Origin: Ypsolopha sequella
Taxonomy: Eukaryota > Arthropoda > Insecta > Lepidoptera > Ypsolophidae
DNA length: 64,000 bases
NCBI GenBank assembly: GCA_934047225.1
Contig: OW204011.1
Location: 12,660,339 to 12,724,338, forward strand
Direction: 5' to 3'
The notes under the pieces are model-generated. The model was not told where the DNA came from. It was given only the letters and a program-made list of their open reading frames with translations, and made no database searches. Positions 23,311 through 34,771 of the stretch are shown one piece after another; within the stretch, counting starts at the first letter, position 1, and every line of letters begins with the position of its first letter. The translations under genes and the position numbers were made by a program.

Positions 23311-23685
23311 GCCTATGTAACGATTTATGGTTTAGTAAATAATGTATTTTTTTTCTACGAAACAAAAGGGACCAAAAAAAATGAAAAATAATCATGGTAA
23401 TAAGCGATTACGTAAAGATTGCAGGAAAAGTAAATATAGTGGTTAAGACACTAAGGTACCGTACTCAGCTGAAACCGCGAATTGTTTGCCAGGCGCTACC
23501 ATTTTGGCGGCTTGTTTTTGTCGCCTTAATGTTGCTATATGGAATCTACATTGTTGTTATTTACCATCATATTTTTGGAGTTCCGTACCCGTATTGTGTG
23601 GTGGAAACGGAACCCTTTCTGCGCGAGTCCAACTTGTGACGAGTGTGTGGAAGAGAATGCTAGAAGAAAGTATGTTAGTTAGTGC

Positions 23686-24117
23686 TTAAGGCGCTCTTAT
23701 CCCAAAATCAGTAATTTCAAAGTCAAATATAACTTTCAAATATCGTCTAAAACTTCCAAAAAAAAAATACACAATATAGTTCGAACCTTTATCTAGGTCT
23801 TCCACGCATGTCTTACACGATCAGATAAACTTTGCTCGATAGAAATAATTCACGAACACAGCATGCAATAAGACCTTTCAAATCATGCCATTTCCATAAT
23901 TCCACTCTTTTATTAACGAAACATATCTGGTAATATTGCTCTTTAAATTTTCTAGGTCGACCACGTAAGTGGGTTTTAATAAACATATCCCTTATTTTTA
24001 AACAATTTAAAAACCGATAAAAACAACGAAAATGTACAAAAGTGTGGTTATGTTCTTTACTCCTTACACGTAAAGAAAAAGACAGAGAGTCACTCTTCTG
24101 GGCTAAGAGCGCCCTAA
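23686..24117. mobile_element. TTAAGGCGCTCTTAT MITE, inverse of 3217
   Basis: TTAAGGCGCTCTTATCCCAA...GGCTAAGAGCGCCCTAA. Box 2 (CTCGATAG at 23835-23842) is 149 bp from the left end. It shares TCGACCACGTAAGTGGGTTT with the 3217 copy. Confidence 0.8.
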
Positions 24118-24345
24118 AATAAAATTATGTATACATACAATATTTTAACGATTTGGTCTGTAATTACTGTAATGTTATAATATTTCGAATAATAAATAAA
24201 TGTCTAAATGAAAATGTCCAAATTACCAATCTATATTGTATTTTGCCGACAAAAGGTAAATAAGTCCTATTTATTCCGATCACTGATAAATCTGACTATA
24301 GATAATAGCTACAGCTTTAAAAGTATTTTGCATTTCTGATTAGAT

Positions 24346-24672
24346 AAACTGGAATATACTTCTCTGATGGATAAAATACGAAACAAAGATATCCGTCAGA
24401 AATCGAAGGTGACCGACATAGCCTGCCGAATCAGTTAGTTGAAGTGGCAGTGGACTGGCCATATTTGTCGCCGACGTGATAACCTTTGGGGCCGTAAGGC
24501 ATGGGAATGGAGACCACGTACAGCAAAGCGCAGCGTAGGCCGCCCTCGTGCCCGCTGGACTGACGATCGGGTTGCGGGTGGCGGCTGGATGAGGATGACT
24601 GAGGACCGCCAAGAGTGGCGTAATATTGGGGAGGCCTATGTCCAGCAGTGGACGAATACGGGCTGATGGATA
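24346..24672 (+). pseudogene. LINE (RTE-like) ORF C-terminus fragment, interrupted
   Basis: Same protein end as at 45674 (WQWTGHICRRRDNLWGRKAW, TEDRQEWRNIGEAYVQQWTN) but with a stop (TAG at 24436-24438) where the intact copy reads ...CRINKLKWQW. It ends at GGGCTGATGGAT. Confidence 0.8.
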
Positions 24673-24811
24673 CTTCAGTTGCTATAATAATTACTCGCCT
24701 TATGCCCGTGGCTCCGCCTTCGTTTATTTATCTCTGCCCCGTTTTCGGCTTGGGCGTTATTTTAATAACACAATTATAGCCTATATGTTGACCAAAATCA
24801 CTACGATTATA

Positions 24812-25472
24812 TTAAGGCGCTACGAAAAAAAATCTACACTTTTAGAACTTGCATATCTTCTTAGGTAAATAATATATTTTTTTGATAAAATAGTATATTA
24901 CTTTTGGAATCTTTTTCTAGGGATCTGTTAAAACAGAAACGTGATTGGAGAAATTCGGCTCGATAGAAATATTTATTGAAATTAGGTCTTTTTCGACACC
25001 AATTCTCCTGGTTTGACAATTTAGAATTATATATATGGACTACAATTATATTTTATTAGATGGGTTTTAACGGTATCTAGGACCTGCGGGCCTATTATGT
25101 ATCTCTAGTTGCCTTCTGGACTGGGTGTCAATCATCAAAAACATAGATATACTATCGAATTCCGATTGTCTAAGGGCATGTTAGCACTTGAAGTGACGAC
25201 ACAGTTCGTAAATAGTTCAATACCCACTAAAAGCAATTTTGAAAGTTTAGTTTTTATCTATGTTTTTGACGATAGGCACCCTGTGCAGTTGGCAACTTAA
25301 GATACAGAGTAGGGGGGCTGGTTAAACTAAATTTTGAAAGCAACTTTAGTACATTTTATATTAACAAAAAACCGACTTTTTGCTACTTTTCCACGAATCC
25401 GTCCCACTCGCACTGAGGGTTTTTCTGCATATGGAGTAACAAGGACGCTAAAACTTTTACATATCGCCTTAA
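24812..25472 (-). mobile_element. TTAAGGCG-family MITE carrying a nested MITE
   Basis: Ends TTAAGGCGCTACG and ATATCGCCTTAA. Box 2 at 24959-24966 is 147 bp from the left; box 1 ending 25412 is 60 bp from the right. Interrupted at CTAGGACCTGG by 25083-25321. Confidence 0.8.
25083..25321 (+). mobile_element. CCTGCGGGCC MITE nested in a TTAAGGCG MITE
   Basis: CCTGCGGGCCTATTATGTAT...AGAGTAGGGGGGCTGG. Compared with the uninterrupted copy at 54020-54045 the insertion site is CCTGG. Confidence 0.75.
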
Positions 25473-25701
25473 AGAATACCGCATCCAAATCTGTTCAGTG
25501 GTTTCGGAGATGTGCGCGAACAAACAAACATACAGACAGACAGAAAAGAATTATAAAAATCGCTGATTTGTGTTTCATTACTCTTTTTTAGTCACCGCCA
25601 TTGATGTACCTACCCAAAATGGTCACCCCCCCTTTCTATTTTTGTTACTGTTCTTCAATGTACAGACACACCAGGCTCTGCTGTTTTATTATATATATAT
25701 T

Positions 25702-26471
25702 AACGGGACACCTGACGCTAGAACATCAACAACAGCCAGTGGCGTGCACAGAACTTTTTGCTGGAAAAGCAAGCAATTGGTCAAGAATAACAATAAAAAA
25801 ATATGAAAAAATTTTAATCACTTTGAAAAAAAAAATTGTATGACGCCAGGGTAGACACCCTACCTAGAGTGGAAATTTCCAATACAAAAATTTTTTTTCA
25901 AACTGTTATTTAAATTTTTTCATATTTTTTTTATTGTTATTCTTGACCAATTGCTTGCTTTTCCAGCAAAAAGTTCTGTGCACGCCACTGAACAACACCA
26001 GGTTTTCAAGGGTTCATTGGAAGAAACTAGGTGTCTCCTCATATTGAAGAAAATATATTTGATTTATCGATATTTTATCTAGGGATTCCACCTATAAACA
26101 ATGTTTTAAGATTTAAATACTTTTGTCAAAAAAAAAATGTTTTCCACCCTTTTTTTTGGTTTTCAAACGTTCGTTTCAAAGACGCGGTTAAGAGATGAAC
26201 TTGATTTTTATAAATAAAATAGGCAATAGAAATATGAAGGGATTTTACCTAAATTCAATATTTTTTTCCCTACAAAATATTTCAGTATTAGCTAAAAACA
26301 CACCAATTTGTTGTTTCGCTGCGTGATCACTAGTATTACGCGTCCAAGAACAAGAGGCCAAAGAGCCAACATATAATCGCCTCTATGAAAAGCAAATAAG
26401 GTCCTTGCCATTAGGCTTATTGTGCTGGACGGGTAATAAAAAAAGTTGCTAGGGTATGCCATCCTCTTAAT
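25702..26471 (+). mobile_element. AACGGGACACCTGACGCTAG repeat with nested hAT MITE
   Basis: Same family as 37383-37889: TTAACGGGACACC...GGTATGCCATCCTCTTAA. The CACCAATTTGTTGTTTCGCT-GCGTGATCACTAG core is shared. The hAT MITE 25737-25990 is inserted near its left end, where the other copy is empty. Confidence 0.75.
25737..25990. mobile_element. Palindromic hAT MITE with imperfect target duplication
   Basis: Same family as 22826. Flanks are AACAACAG(C) on the left and AACAACAC on the right. The empty site at 37408-37416 reads AACAACACC. Confidence 0.88.
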
Positions 26472-26499
26472 GATTATTTGTTCTTACTTGCCACTTGCT

Positions 26500-26620
26500 G
26501 AAAGGTGAAGGAAAACATCGTGAGGAAACCTGCATGCCCTAAAAAGCGTGTATTTGTGCCCGAAGTACGGCGTTAGGGCTCACCACCCATGACGTTACTT
26601 GGTATAATGTACAGCAGTAC
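26500..26620 (+). repeat. Dispersed repeat shared with 31797-31905
   Basis: GTGAGGAAACCTGCATGCCC-TAAAAAGCGTGTATTTGTGC and the following CGAAGTACGGCG...GGCTCACCACCCAT occur inverted at 31810-31880. There the repeat is followed by GGGATCGAACCTGGGTCTC, which resembles a tRNA B box, so a tRNA-derived SINE is possible. Confidence 0.55.
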
Positions 26621-26624
26621 ATAT

Positions 26625-27195
26625 AGTCTATGTTTGCTACGAGTATGTCGTGCCCATCAGTAGTATACAGGTTAGGGTGTAAATGCAAAACCAAGAATCC
26701 CTTTAGGGTATGAAAGTATACACGATACTGATACGATTACGATAAAAAAAGTATACCATAAATTTTTACCAAAAATTATATTGTTATCTTAAGATCCAGC
26801 TACGCACTCTTATCAATGCAGTTCATTCACCCCGTAGTGCGGTAACGACCAATCACATTGAGTAATTATGTTCTGTGCTACTGACGCTATCAGAGGTCAA
26901 CGACTAGCGAGAGTGTCCACCGGATTAGAGTATTTCAAGTTTAACAAATCGTGTTATTATGTGGTACTGCTACATGAAAAAAAATTACCGCTATTTTTTT
27001 TAAACACTGTATAATTCATACTAACATACCCTAGAAGGATTCTTGCCTTTGCTTTTACATCCTGTATAGTCTACTATTTATATTATTAGATATACCTATA
27101 TATTCATTAAACCGATTGACCAAGTAACGCTATATGAAATGGTCGTTCGAAGTTGTGCATTCGACATTATACGGACCGAAAAGATGCATCTTCCT
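26625..27195. other. No gene seen
   Basis: AT-rich. It includes an ATTAAACCGATTGACCAAG segment (27107) that recurs near 42818, so part is repetitive. Confidence 0.4.
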
Positions 27196-27198
27196 TCA

Positions 27199-27622
27199 TT
27201 AAGGTGATATATCGTCCGTGCAAAGGTCCCCGTTACTCCAGGCGGAAAGATCCGCAGTGCAAGAGGGATGGAATCGGGAAAAATTGACAAAATGTCGGTT
27301 TTAAATTAATAAAAAAATAACTAAAATAGCCATGAAAATTTCCATTTCCAGTAATTTAGGTATTGTTAAAACCCATCTCAATAAATATTTTTGAAGTGAG
27401 TATACTACCCCAATTTGTCAGAATATCAAAAAAAGTGTAAATTTAGACCTCATTTCAATAATTATTTCTATCGAGTGAAATTCCTCCAATCGCGTTTCTG
27501 ATAGACCAAAATCTAGAAAAAGGTACCAAAATTGTTATACTAATTTATTTAACTTGGGACTACTTTTGAACAGCAGATAAATAACTTCAAAAAGTGTCGA
27601 TATTGACGATATACCCCCTTAA
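27199..27622 (+). mobile_element. TTAAGGTG-subfamily MITE
   Basis: TTAAGGTGATATATCGTCCG...ATTGACGATATACCCCCTTAA. Box 1 at 27258 (59 bp from the left), box 2 at 27468-27475 (147 bp from the right). Confidence 0.82.
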
Positions 27623-27765
27623 AGAGCGTGTGACTTATACCGATTTAGCGAGTTAAAATCCAGTGCTAACCCGCCCTGCAACATCAAATGCAATCCAGCG
27701 CTGGATCACGCCGTGACTCACTTCCACCATTTCAAACTACTACATAGTCATAACCTCACGACCCC

Positions 27766-28033
27766 AACGCTAATACACACGGACACAATTCAATTGACTC
27801 TGCCAGACTGTTTGTAAACAATATTAAATACAATCTCGTCAATTCCTTACGATGTAAGGAAAATAGCCTTCTTAGTATTCCCAAGCACAATTCTGCTGCT
27901 TATGGGAAGTCCTTTTCGGTCAAGGCCGTTCGTCTGTGGAATGATTTACCCACGAAGATACGTATATCGCCTTCACTGGCGATATTTAAGAAGAATTTAA
28001 AATCACATCATGAAGTTTCTTTAGGTTGGTAGT
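27766..28033 (+). pseudogene. LINE (Jockey/CR1-like) ORF2 C-terminal fragment
   Basis: A frame reads RLFVNNIKYNLVNSLRCKEN, HNSAAYGKSFSVKAVRLWND, LPTKIRISPSLAIFKKNLKS and ends in a stop, typical of LINE ORF2 C-termini. It lies 0.43 kb upstream of CNNM exon a; a LINE 3'-UTR type sequence (28306-28420) follows further down. Confidence 0.7.
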
Positions 28034-28305
28034 CTCACTTCATCACTCAGTCTATTGATATTTTTATATATAGTATATATTAAGAGTATATTAAGTAGTT
28101 ATTATTATTTTTTTTTTTAATTTATTTGTATGTATACGATATGTATGTATCAAACATAAAATATATTGTGTAAGTTTTGTTGGATAGGAGTATATTATAT
28201 ATTAGGCATTATGTATATTCACTTTATTGGTTTTGATTCTTCTTTTATTTATGTATTTTGTAAATTGGTATCCCCCTCCACATTACGTAAAATAATACTT
28301 TCTTC

Positions 28306-28460
28306 ACCACCCAAAGGTTGGCTGGAAGAAATCGCTTTAAGTGATAAGTCCGCCCTTGTACAACATTGTGTGTTCAAAACTCTGTACTCAATTTTTTATT
28401 TGACCGTGTACAATGAAGTGTGTATTCATTCATTCATTCATTCAATTTCATTACTTGTTG
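28306..28460 (+). repeat. LINE 3'-UTR tail plus (ATTC)n ending at the exon a acceptor
   Basis: GGTTGGCTGGAAGAAATCGC and GTCCGCCCTTGTAC are typical of lepidopteran LINE 3' untranslated ends. They are followed by (ATTC)n at 28425-28443 and then TTTCATTACTTGTTGCAG. The polypyrimidine tract of exon a may partly derive from this tail. Confidence 0.6.
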
Positions 28461-28463
28461 CAG

Positions 28464-29580
28464 GGAACTCGAAGAAAATGAAGACGCTTTTGAGGCAGAG
28501 GACGAGAAGGAGCCACTTCTTGGTGAAAAGATGACCGATATTTCATTGTTAGATTACAACAGTATTGATAATAGTCCAGTAAGAGGGCTGTACAACGATA
28601 TCGCCGTCAATGATGATGGCGTGCCGGAGAGTGACGTAGCTGTAGAAATACTCGATTATATACCTTCAGAAACTAGAGATAGGAACCTTAGACTAGAAAA
28701 TAATGAAATAGACGACATATCTAATGATTTAGATGAGAGACCCCGCATAAAAAGACAAGCCGATGAAGTAAATCAAACGGCCGGAGAGGTGTCCGACGTG
28801 AAAGCGTTAGACGTATCTGTAGTGTATAATACTACGATCAAAATGCTCGGTTTACGAGTAGAAGAATCTGCTAAGGAGCCTAAGATTGTCGATGGTGTTA
28901 TCCCTAGTGTCTTGAGAGAGACCAAGTTTCTTCTGCGGCTGTTTGGGTCGGGTTTCACTGAGGACACAGTAATAGCTTTCACCCACGTTCCAGCGGAGTA
29001 CGGCCATCCTTGTCACCATTTAGTTAAAGGAGAATACAAGGTCCAGAAAGCGGAAGTTGATGCAGCGCTGTTCGAGCTGCTAGCTCCACCTCCGTTAGAA
29101 GATTATTTATTCTACGTCTGCACAAGAAACTCAGTAAACGACGAATTCGTCCACCAAGGCAAAGAGCAGTGGAAGATCCTTGGAACCCACAACAAACTCC
29201 TTCCACTATGGGCTTCTTTAGTTCTCATCGTGATTCTTTTGATGCTCGCGTCCTTGTTCTCCGGTTTGAACCTGGGTCTCATGGCTCTGGACAGAACTGA
29301 ACTGAAGATCATAGCGAATACAGGTACAGAGACGGAGAGGAGATACGCCAGGGCTATAATGCCGGTCAGGGCCCACGGCAACTACCTGCTGTGTACGATC
29401 TTGCTGAGTAACGTAGCCGTGAACTCCACCTTCACGGTCATCCTCGACGATCTGACGTCTGGGCTGGTGGCCGTCATCGGGTCGACGTTGGCCATCGTGT
29501 TCATTGCCGAGATCACCCCGCAAGCGATCTGTGCCCGCCACGGTCTTTTCGTTGGTGCCAATACTATTTGGATCATGAAG
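28464..29580 (+). CDS. uex: CNNM exon a: extracellular region and DUF21 membrane domain
   Basis: Starts after ...TTGTTGCAG at 28461-28463 and ends before GTGATG at 29581; 372 full codons. An in-frame ATG exists at 28420, but it lies in an (ATTC)n repeat upstream of the acceptor and is unlikely to be the true start. The first ~90 residues are very acidic and precede a basic R-I-K-R site (codons from 28744), a furin-type consensus. Next comes the family's extracellular domain with two N-glycosylation sequons (NQT, NTT). The first hydrophobic segment begins near 29203 ([20 protein letters not shown]), followed by the conserved [14 protein letters not shown] block, [11 protein letters not shown], and [14 protein letters not shown], the DUF21 signature (usually GE in place of AE). 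The frame continues exactly into exon b after ...WIMK. Confidence 0.9.
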
Positions 29581-29797
29581 GTGATGATTCCATTTTAACA
29601 TCTTACAGCTCGGGCCAGGACAGAGGGCGCATGTGAAGTTATCTATTACGCAGTATACCCCGCGCACCCTTCTTATACCTTTTCGAAGCTTTGACGAACT
29701 CCCATGACTGTGACGTCATCTGTTACTTCAAGCCCGCCTTCTGTTCTGAGCCGAACTGCACTTTATATACTCGTATATTCTCTACTAGGTTTTTAGG

Positions 29798-29842
29798 GTT
29801 CCGTAGTCAACAACAAGGAACCCTTATAGTTTCGCCATGTCC

Positions 29843-29873
<31 letters not shown>

Positions 29874-30480
29874 CGCGGCTTAGCTTAGAGACTAATTGTA
29901 CTAGAAAGCTGTAATTTGGCATGGGTATACGTATTTATCACGCCGATAAATTGATACAGTAAAATTTTGAAAAAGATTTTTTTTTAGGGTACCTCTTACA
30001 CGTAAAGTGGGGATGATTATTTTTTTCTCGTCTATCCCCTAGTGTGGGCTGTCGTTGGATAGGTAATTTAAAAATATTAGGGGAGTGAGAAGATCATTTT
30101 TCGATCCAGGGTTCTGTTTGCGAAATATTAAACTTAAAAGTGTTAATTTTTGTTAGAGTCAAGTGTCCCCCCTCTGCCGGCGAAACGGTTGTATTTGGAG
30201 ACGTAACAAAAATCACGGCAGTAGTATATATAACGAAATTTAAAAAAAAAACTATCACAGCTAAGTAGGCTTTACAAGTTAACGAGTACAGATCGCGCCA
30301 AACTTTTTGTCCCCTCTAAACACGGGGCGATTCGCATCAGCAGGAACAAAATGTATGGGCCGATCTTGGGAAGAGCAACTTCCGAGCGGACTAGAAGTTT
30401 GGCGCGATCTGTATTATTATAGATAATTGTACGGAACCCTTCGTGCGCGAGTCCGACTCGCACTTGACCGGTTTTTTTTT
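29798..30480 (+). mobile_element. GGGTTCCG...CTTGACCGG repeat with (GTCT)n
   Basis: Starts TTAGGGTTCCGTAGTCAACA, has (GTCT)n at 29840-29872, and ends GCGAGTCCGACTCGCACTTG-ACCGG. It contains an inverted repeat ACAGATCGCGCCAAACTTTT / AGAAGTTTGGCGCGATCTGT (30289-30410). It lies in the intron after exon a. Confidence 0.65.
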
Positions 30481-30787
30481 TGTCGGCGCCGAAGACTTGA
30501 ATAAGCGTGGATTTGGTAAAATTGCGTATATTTAGCTCGATTTGTAGGCCAAACTGGCTACTAGAAAATTCTGGGAAATATATATGTACTTAATCATGTT
30601 TTCCTGACGAATTTAAGCCTTTATATCTTTACTCAAATAAATATATATCTGTAGGTACCTAACTTCATTCTGTACATTCAATTTGCTCGGACACGGAATA
30701 TGCGTTTGAAATGAATCTTTCACACAATAAAAGATCTCATTATTATCTACAAAAAAGCCTTACTACTTTATTTCTGTATGTCCTAAT

Positions 30788-30909
30788 GGAGCCACGATTT
30801 CAAAATAACTGAAGTTTTGCGTGCGCGGCATCTGATTAGAGCTGGATAGAGAGTTAAAAAACAAACGCGTTAGAGCGGGACCGAATTTTAGCATAGTGCA
30901 GCCCCTAAA
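30788..30909 (-). mobile_element. Partial copy of the GGGGCTGCAC MITE, inverted
   Basis: GAGCCACGATTTCAAAATAA ... TTAGCATAGTGCAGCCCCT is the reverse complement of the first ~120 bp of the MITE at 38217; the rest is missing. It lies in the intron between exons a and b. Confidence 0.7.
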
Positions 30910-30949
30910 GCGCCACTTTTTGCTAGTTTCAAGTTAGATTCTGACCAGA

Positions 30950-31110
30950 GGGTCTACCGCGTAATTATCATTTTCATCAACATCAACTTGAGATTGAAAT
31001 TTGACGTGCTTGCGACGACGCCCGCCTAATATGCCATCTCTTTTGCACACGTTGAGTTTCGCATGCATTTGCTTGACGTTGATACAAATGAAAATTACGC
31101 GGTAGAGCCC
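30950..31110. mobile_element. GGTCTACCGCGTAATT MITE
   Basis: About 160 bp, ends GGTCTACCGCGTAATTAT and AAATTACGCGGTAGAGCCC, with GACGACGCCCGCCTAA inside. Copies at 33128-33288 (inverse) and 61109-61264. Confidence 0.75.
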
Positions 31111-32551
31111 GGTTAGTTATTCAGACTTTCAGACGCCGTTTGTTCATCACGCACGGTACAATTAAAAAAAAGGTAAAATAAACATAGTTATATTTTAATT
31201 AATACATTTTGCTAGGATACATGTATTTTTTTTAGTAGGATTAGACAATAAATATGACACATTAACAGGCAGGAAGGCATTGGATTCAATTTGACTGGGA
31301 TAAATAGGAGGGCAGTTCACAACTAACCGAAATCAATATTATTTTTATTTAAAGCTTACCGATTGCTGTACTGTTTAAAGATTTTTCAATAAAAAAAGTA
31401 TTTAGTATATAAGGTTAAATAATATTAGCTGGCGAAACTCAAAACATAGGTAGTGCTAGTCTATATAAACAACTGTTTCTATGGGAGCTAAGTGAAATTC
31501 GCAACTTTTTTTCTCTTCCTCCCATACAAATTGCCCCGATCAGTTGACTGGTCCAGTATGGAAAGGTGAAAACAAATTTTAAGAATTTTGTATAATCCTA
31601 ATAGAAAAAGTTGTTCATATGGACATGTTCTACATATGTTTCAAATTTCGCCAACTAATTAAATTTAACCTTGTATATAAGATATATCGTCACGACATGA
31701 ATCCCTGAAGTGGTGTCAGGGGTGTTCCCGAGTGTGAACTGTGAAATGCAAGTCATAGTCCACACTCGATTCACCCGCGTTTCACCGACAATTATTACGC
31801 CCCAACGCGATGGGTGGTGAGCCCTATCGCCGTACTTCGGGCACAAATACACGCTTTTTAGGGCATGCAGGTTTCCTCACGATGTTTCTTTACTGTTCAT
31901 CAAGTGGTAACTGTTATGTAATACGAATACTATGCACATAAATTCCGAAAAACTCATTGGTACCTGCCCGACCGGGGATCGAACCTGGGTCTCAAGATTG
32001 AGAGGCCAAAATTTTACCGCTGCGTAATTTAAAGATTATTGTACTGTTTAAAGATTACTGTACTGTTTTATTTGACGCCAGACGCAGTCCAAAGTACGCG
32101 AGTCACGCATGACCTCCCCCAAAACCTGCAGCTCCAAAAGAAAAGTGTCTATAACGATGTGTATATAAAGTGCTCACAAAGTGAAAATAATAAACACGGT
32201 TGGCTCAAAAGGACTTGCATCCAAAGCCGTAAAATTAAGTGAAAAAAAAAATAGCCGGAAAACGCAACAACGATTATTTCAACCTTAGAATAAGCATTCT
32301 AAGATTTCAACCTAATCTAATCTTGAACCCCCCCAAACCTTAGAAGAATCTTTATTCTAAGCCCCAAACTGTCAAACTTGAAATAACACCAAACTACTGT
32401 CCAAAATATAGCATGACCCCTGTGACAGCTGTCAGCGGTATACATATTTGAGCACGAGAAAGAGAGATAAAAATACAAATTGTATAGCGCTGTCCTGCTG
32501 TCACAGGACTCAAGCTATTTGACGGATTGTAAATGGTATAATCCTCGGCAG

Positions 32552-32668
32552 ATCGTGATGGGTATCTGCGCGCCTCTCGCGTGGCCGACCAGCAAACTCC
32601 TCGATTACTTCCTGGGAGAGGAGATCGGCACACACTACAACAGAGAAAGGCTGAAGGAGTTGGTCAAG
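32552..32668 (+). CDS. uex: CNNM exon b: end of DUF21 domain and start of the CBS linker
   Basis: 39 codons in phase 0, bounded by CCTCGGCAG (acceptor ending 32551) and GTAAGT (donor at 32669). It encodes the last membrane-proximal helix ([20 protein letters not shown]) and the diagnostic [19 protein letters not shown] segment, which joins the membrane domain to the CBS pair in all CNNM proteins. The flanking sequence immediately upstream is an inverted repeat around TGACAGCTGTCA and has stops in frame, which supports this acceptor. Confidence 0.9.
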
Positions 32669-33127
32669 GTAAGTCCCTTTCAGTTTTCTTTTGCGATCTC
32701 TGACAGTCGCCGGCGAGTGCCAACCAAGGTGCTTTGCAATAGCTCATTGTTATTGGATTTAGTGTTGGCAATCCTACTGTTTTATTTGCTTTTTTTCTCC
32801 TTTTCCTCATTTTTTTTTTTCTGGATTGTTTTATACTTTTAGAAATTCGAGTTATTTTACTTTATTTGTATGGAAACAACCCATATTGAATTATATATAT
32901 AAACTAGAAACATCTTATTGTAAGAATCCCATCCTAATATTCTTTGACATGTTACTATATTTGTTGTTATTAAAAATCTAATCTAATCTTAATAAATCTA
33001 ATCTTCATGATGTCCTTAATAATCCATATGCTCCCTGTTACTTGCGAGAAAGATTTTAGTTTTCTCTCCGATCACGTAGTCCGATGTGTAATATGAAAAC
33101 ATTGGCACTTCCTGAAGCGAAAACAGC

Positions 33128-33288
33128 GGGTCTACCGCGTAATTCTGATTTGTATCAACTTCAAGCAAATGCATGCGAAATTCAACGCGTGCAAAAGAGA
33201 TGGCATGTTAGGCGGGCGTCGTCGCACGCACGGCAAATTTCAATCTCAAGTTGATGTTGATGAAAATCAGAATTACGTGGTAGACCCG
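33128..33288. mobile_element. GGTCTACCGCGTAATT MITE
   Basis: GGGTCTACCGCGTAATTCTG...CAGAATTACGTGGTAGACCC, 161 bp, in the intron between exons b and c. Confidence 0.78.
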
Positions 33289-33294
33289 CAGGTT

Positions 33295-33421
33295 TTTACA
33301 ATGATTCGTTTACTTTTCTTGCAGCACGACTCTGGAACCGTTTGCCCCTTTCTATACAAAAGTTGAAAAATGTTAACTCATTTAAGATCAAAGTGAAGCA
33401 CTTTTTTCATTCTGAATAACC
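33295..33421 (+). pseudogene. LINE ORF2 C-terminal fragment
   Basis: Short frame FYNDSFTFLAARLWNRLPLS, IQKLKNVNSFKIKVKHFFHS then stop, the VRLWNxLP...F signature of LINE C-termini. It lies in the intron between exons b and c, next to the MITE at 33128. Confidence 0.65.
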
Positions 33422-34309
33422 GTCAAAATAGAACTCCATCTAAATATCCCGTCCCTAATATTAAGTACTAGCTGACCCGGCGAACTTCGTTCCGCCTAAC
33501 AGTCTAATAATATCGTGTTAACTTTAGTTAAACTTAATTTAGGATTTCATTAAGGTAATAACATTAATAGAACAATTTTGCAAAAACAGAAATGTTTTAT
33601 TGCTTGCCATTGCGAAAGAAGAATGGCAGGGACCCATGTAGTTTCAGTACCGTTGTTAGGCTTAGCGTAGGGTATTGAATATATGCAGAAATAATAGTTC
33701 TTGGAATAACTAAGCGATTTTAAAACTTGGGGTTTAGATGTTAGATTTAGAACGCTAGATAAATAGGTTTCTTTTATATGCGTAGTTTTGTCAACAGATG
33801 GCACCACATGCTGTTTGCATTCGTAAAATTAATTAATTTATTTATTGTTTTTCGATAACTTATCCGATACTTTATTACTTATTCTGCTATTCGGAGCGGA
33901 TAAGAATACACCAAAAAAGAGATAACTAACATCGATCCAGCCGATCTTGAGTTATAAGTGGTGTAACTAACACGACTTTGTTTTATATATTTAATAGATT
34001 TAAGTATGTATACGTATTTATTTATTTACGTTTATTTTAATTTTTGTATGTGTATGTATTTTTTTATGTTAAATATAAAATATACCTATATATTAGATTA
34101 TTATGTTAATTGTATAACATATAATATATTTATTATTTTAGTACTCTTTGTTTATTTTTAGACCGTTAGGTAGTTAGGTATACTTTTAGGTTAATAGTGT
34201 ATGTTGACAATTATATTTATTATAGTTACATACATATTTATATCACTCTTTATGCATTAAATTTAAATTTCAATAAGCCAATGTATAATGTTTCTTCATC
34301 TCTGTCATT

Positions 34310-34424
34310 TATGCTTGACTTATTCAGAAATAAGTCCGCCTTTGCTCTGTTTTTCTCTTAATTCTAATCTGTACTTCTGTGATTTTTGGCTGCAATAAAG
34401 TGTTTATTATTGTTATTATTAACT
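34310..34424 (+). repeat. LINE 3' tail just upstream of exon c
   Basis: GACTTATTCAGAAATAAGTC-CGCCTTTGCTCTG...GCAATAAAGTGTTTATTATTG is a LINE 3' untranslated end with AATAAA. It ends about 24 bp before the exon c acceptor. Confidence 0.55.
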
Positions 34425-34447
34425 CCCCCTACCCCCATCTCCTGCAG

Positions 34448-34619
34448 GTGACGAACCACGTGAACGATCTAGACAAGGAGGAGGTGAACATAATCTCCGG
34501 CGCGCTCGACCTGCGCAGAAAGACCGTTGCAGAGGTGATGACGAAGCTAGAGGACGTGTTCATGCTGCCCATCACCAGTACGCTGGACTTCGAGACCATG
34601 ACCGAGATCGTCAAGTCGG
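34448..34619 (+). CDS. uex: CNNM exon c: CBS1
   Basis: Bounded by CTCCTGCAG (ending 34447) and GTGAGT (34620); 57 codons plus one base of a Gly codon. It encodes VTNHVNDLDKEEVNIISGAL and then RRKTVAEVMTKLEDVFMLP, the first CBS motif with the family's MT-x2-DVFML hallmark. A LINE 3' tail ends about 24 bp before this exon. Confidence 0.9.
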
Positions 34620-34771
34620 GTGAGTGTACCCTCCCCCTGCCCCTAAGTAACGAACCGCGTTAACGATAGACATGGGAATGATTGCTACATTTAATTCATT
34701 TTCATTTGATGAAACTACTTTATTTTTCACAGTGATTTCACATGTGAAATTTCACAAACAATTCTTGTCGC

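Noticed and set aside
1..28400. Search for the initiator exon of the CNNM gene
   Set aside because: No frame with signal-peptide character followed by a donor in the needed phase could be supported among the repeats; it may lie outside the window.
28420..28463. Upstream ATG making a 392-codon frame through exon a
   Set aside because: The added 15 residues come from an (ATTC)n repeat and a TTGTTGCAG acceptor follows; the end of the same frame runs into an intron (stop after GTGATGATTCC).
31960..32035. Possible tRNA gene from a GGGATCGAACCTGGGTCTC line
   Set aside because: It looks like a B box, but no cloverleaf or A box at the right distance could be drawn; more likely part of a tRNA-derived SINE.
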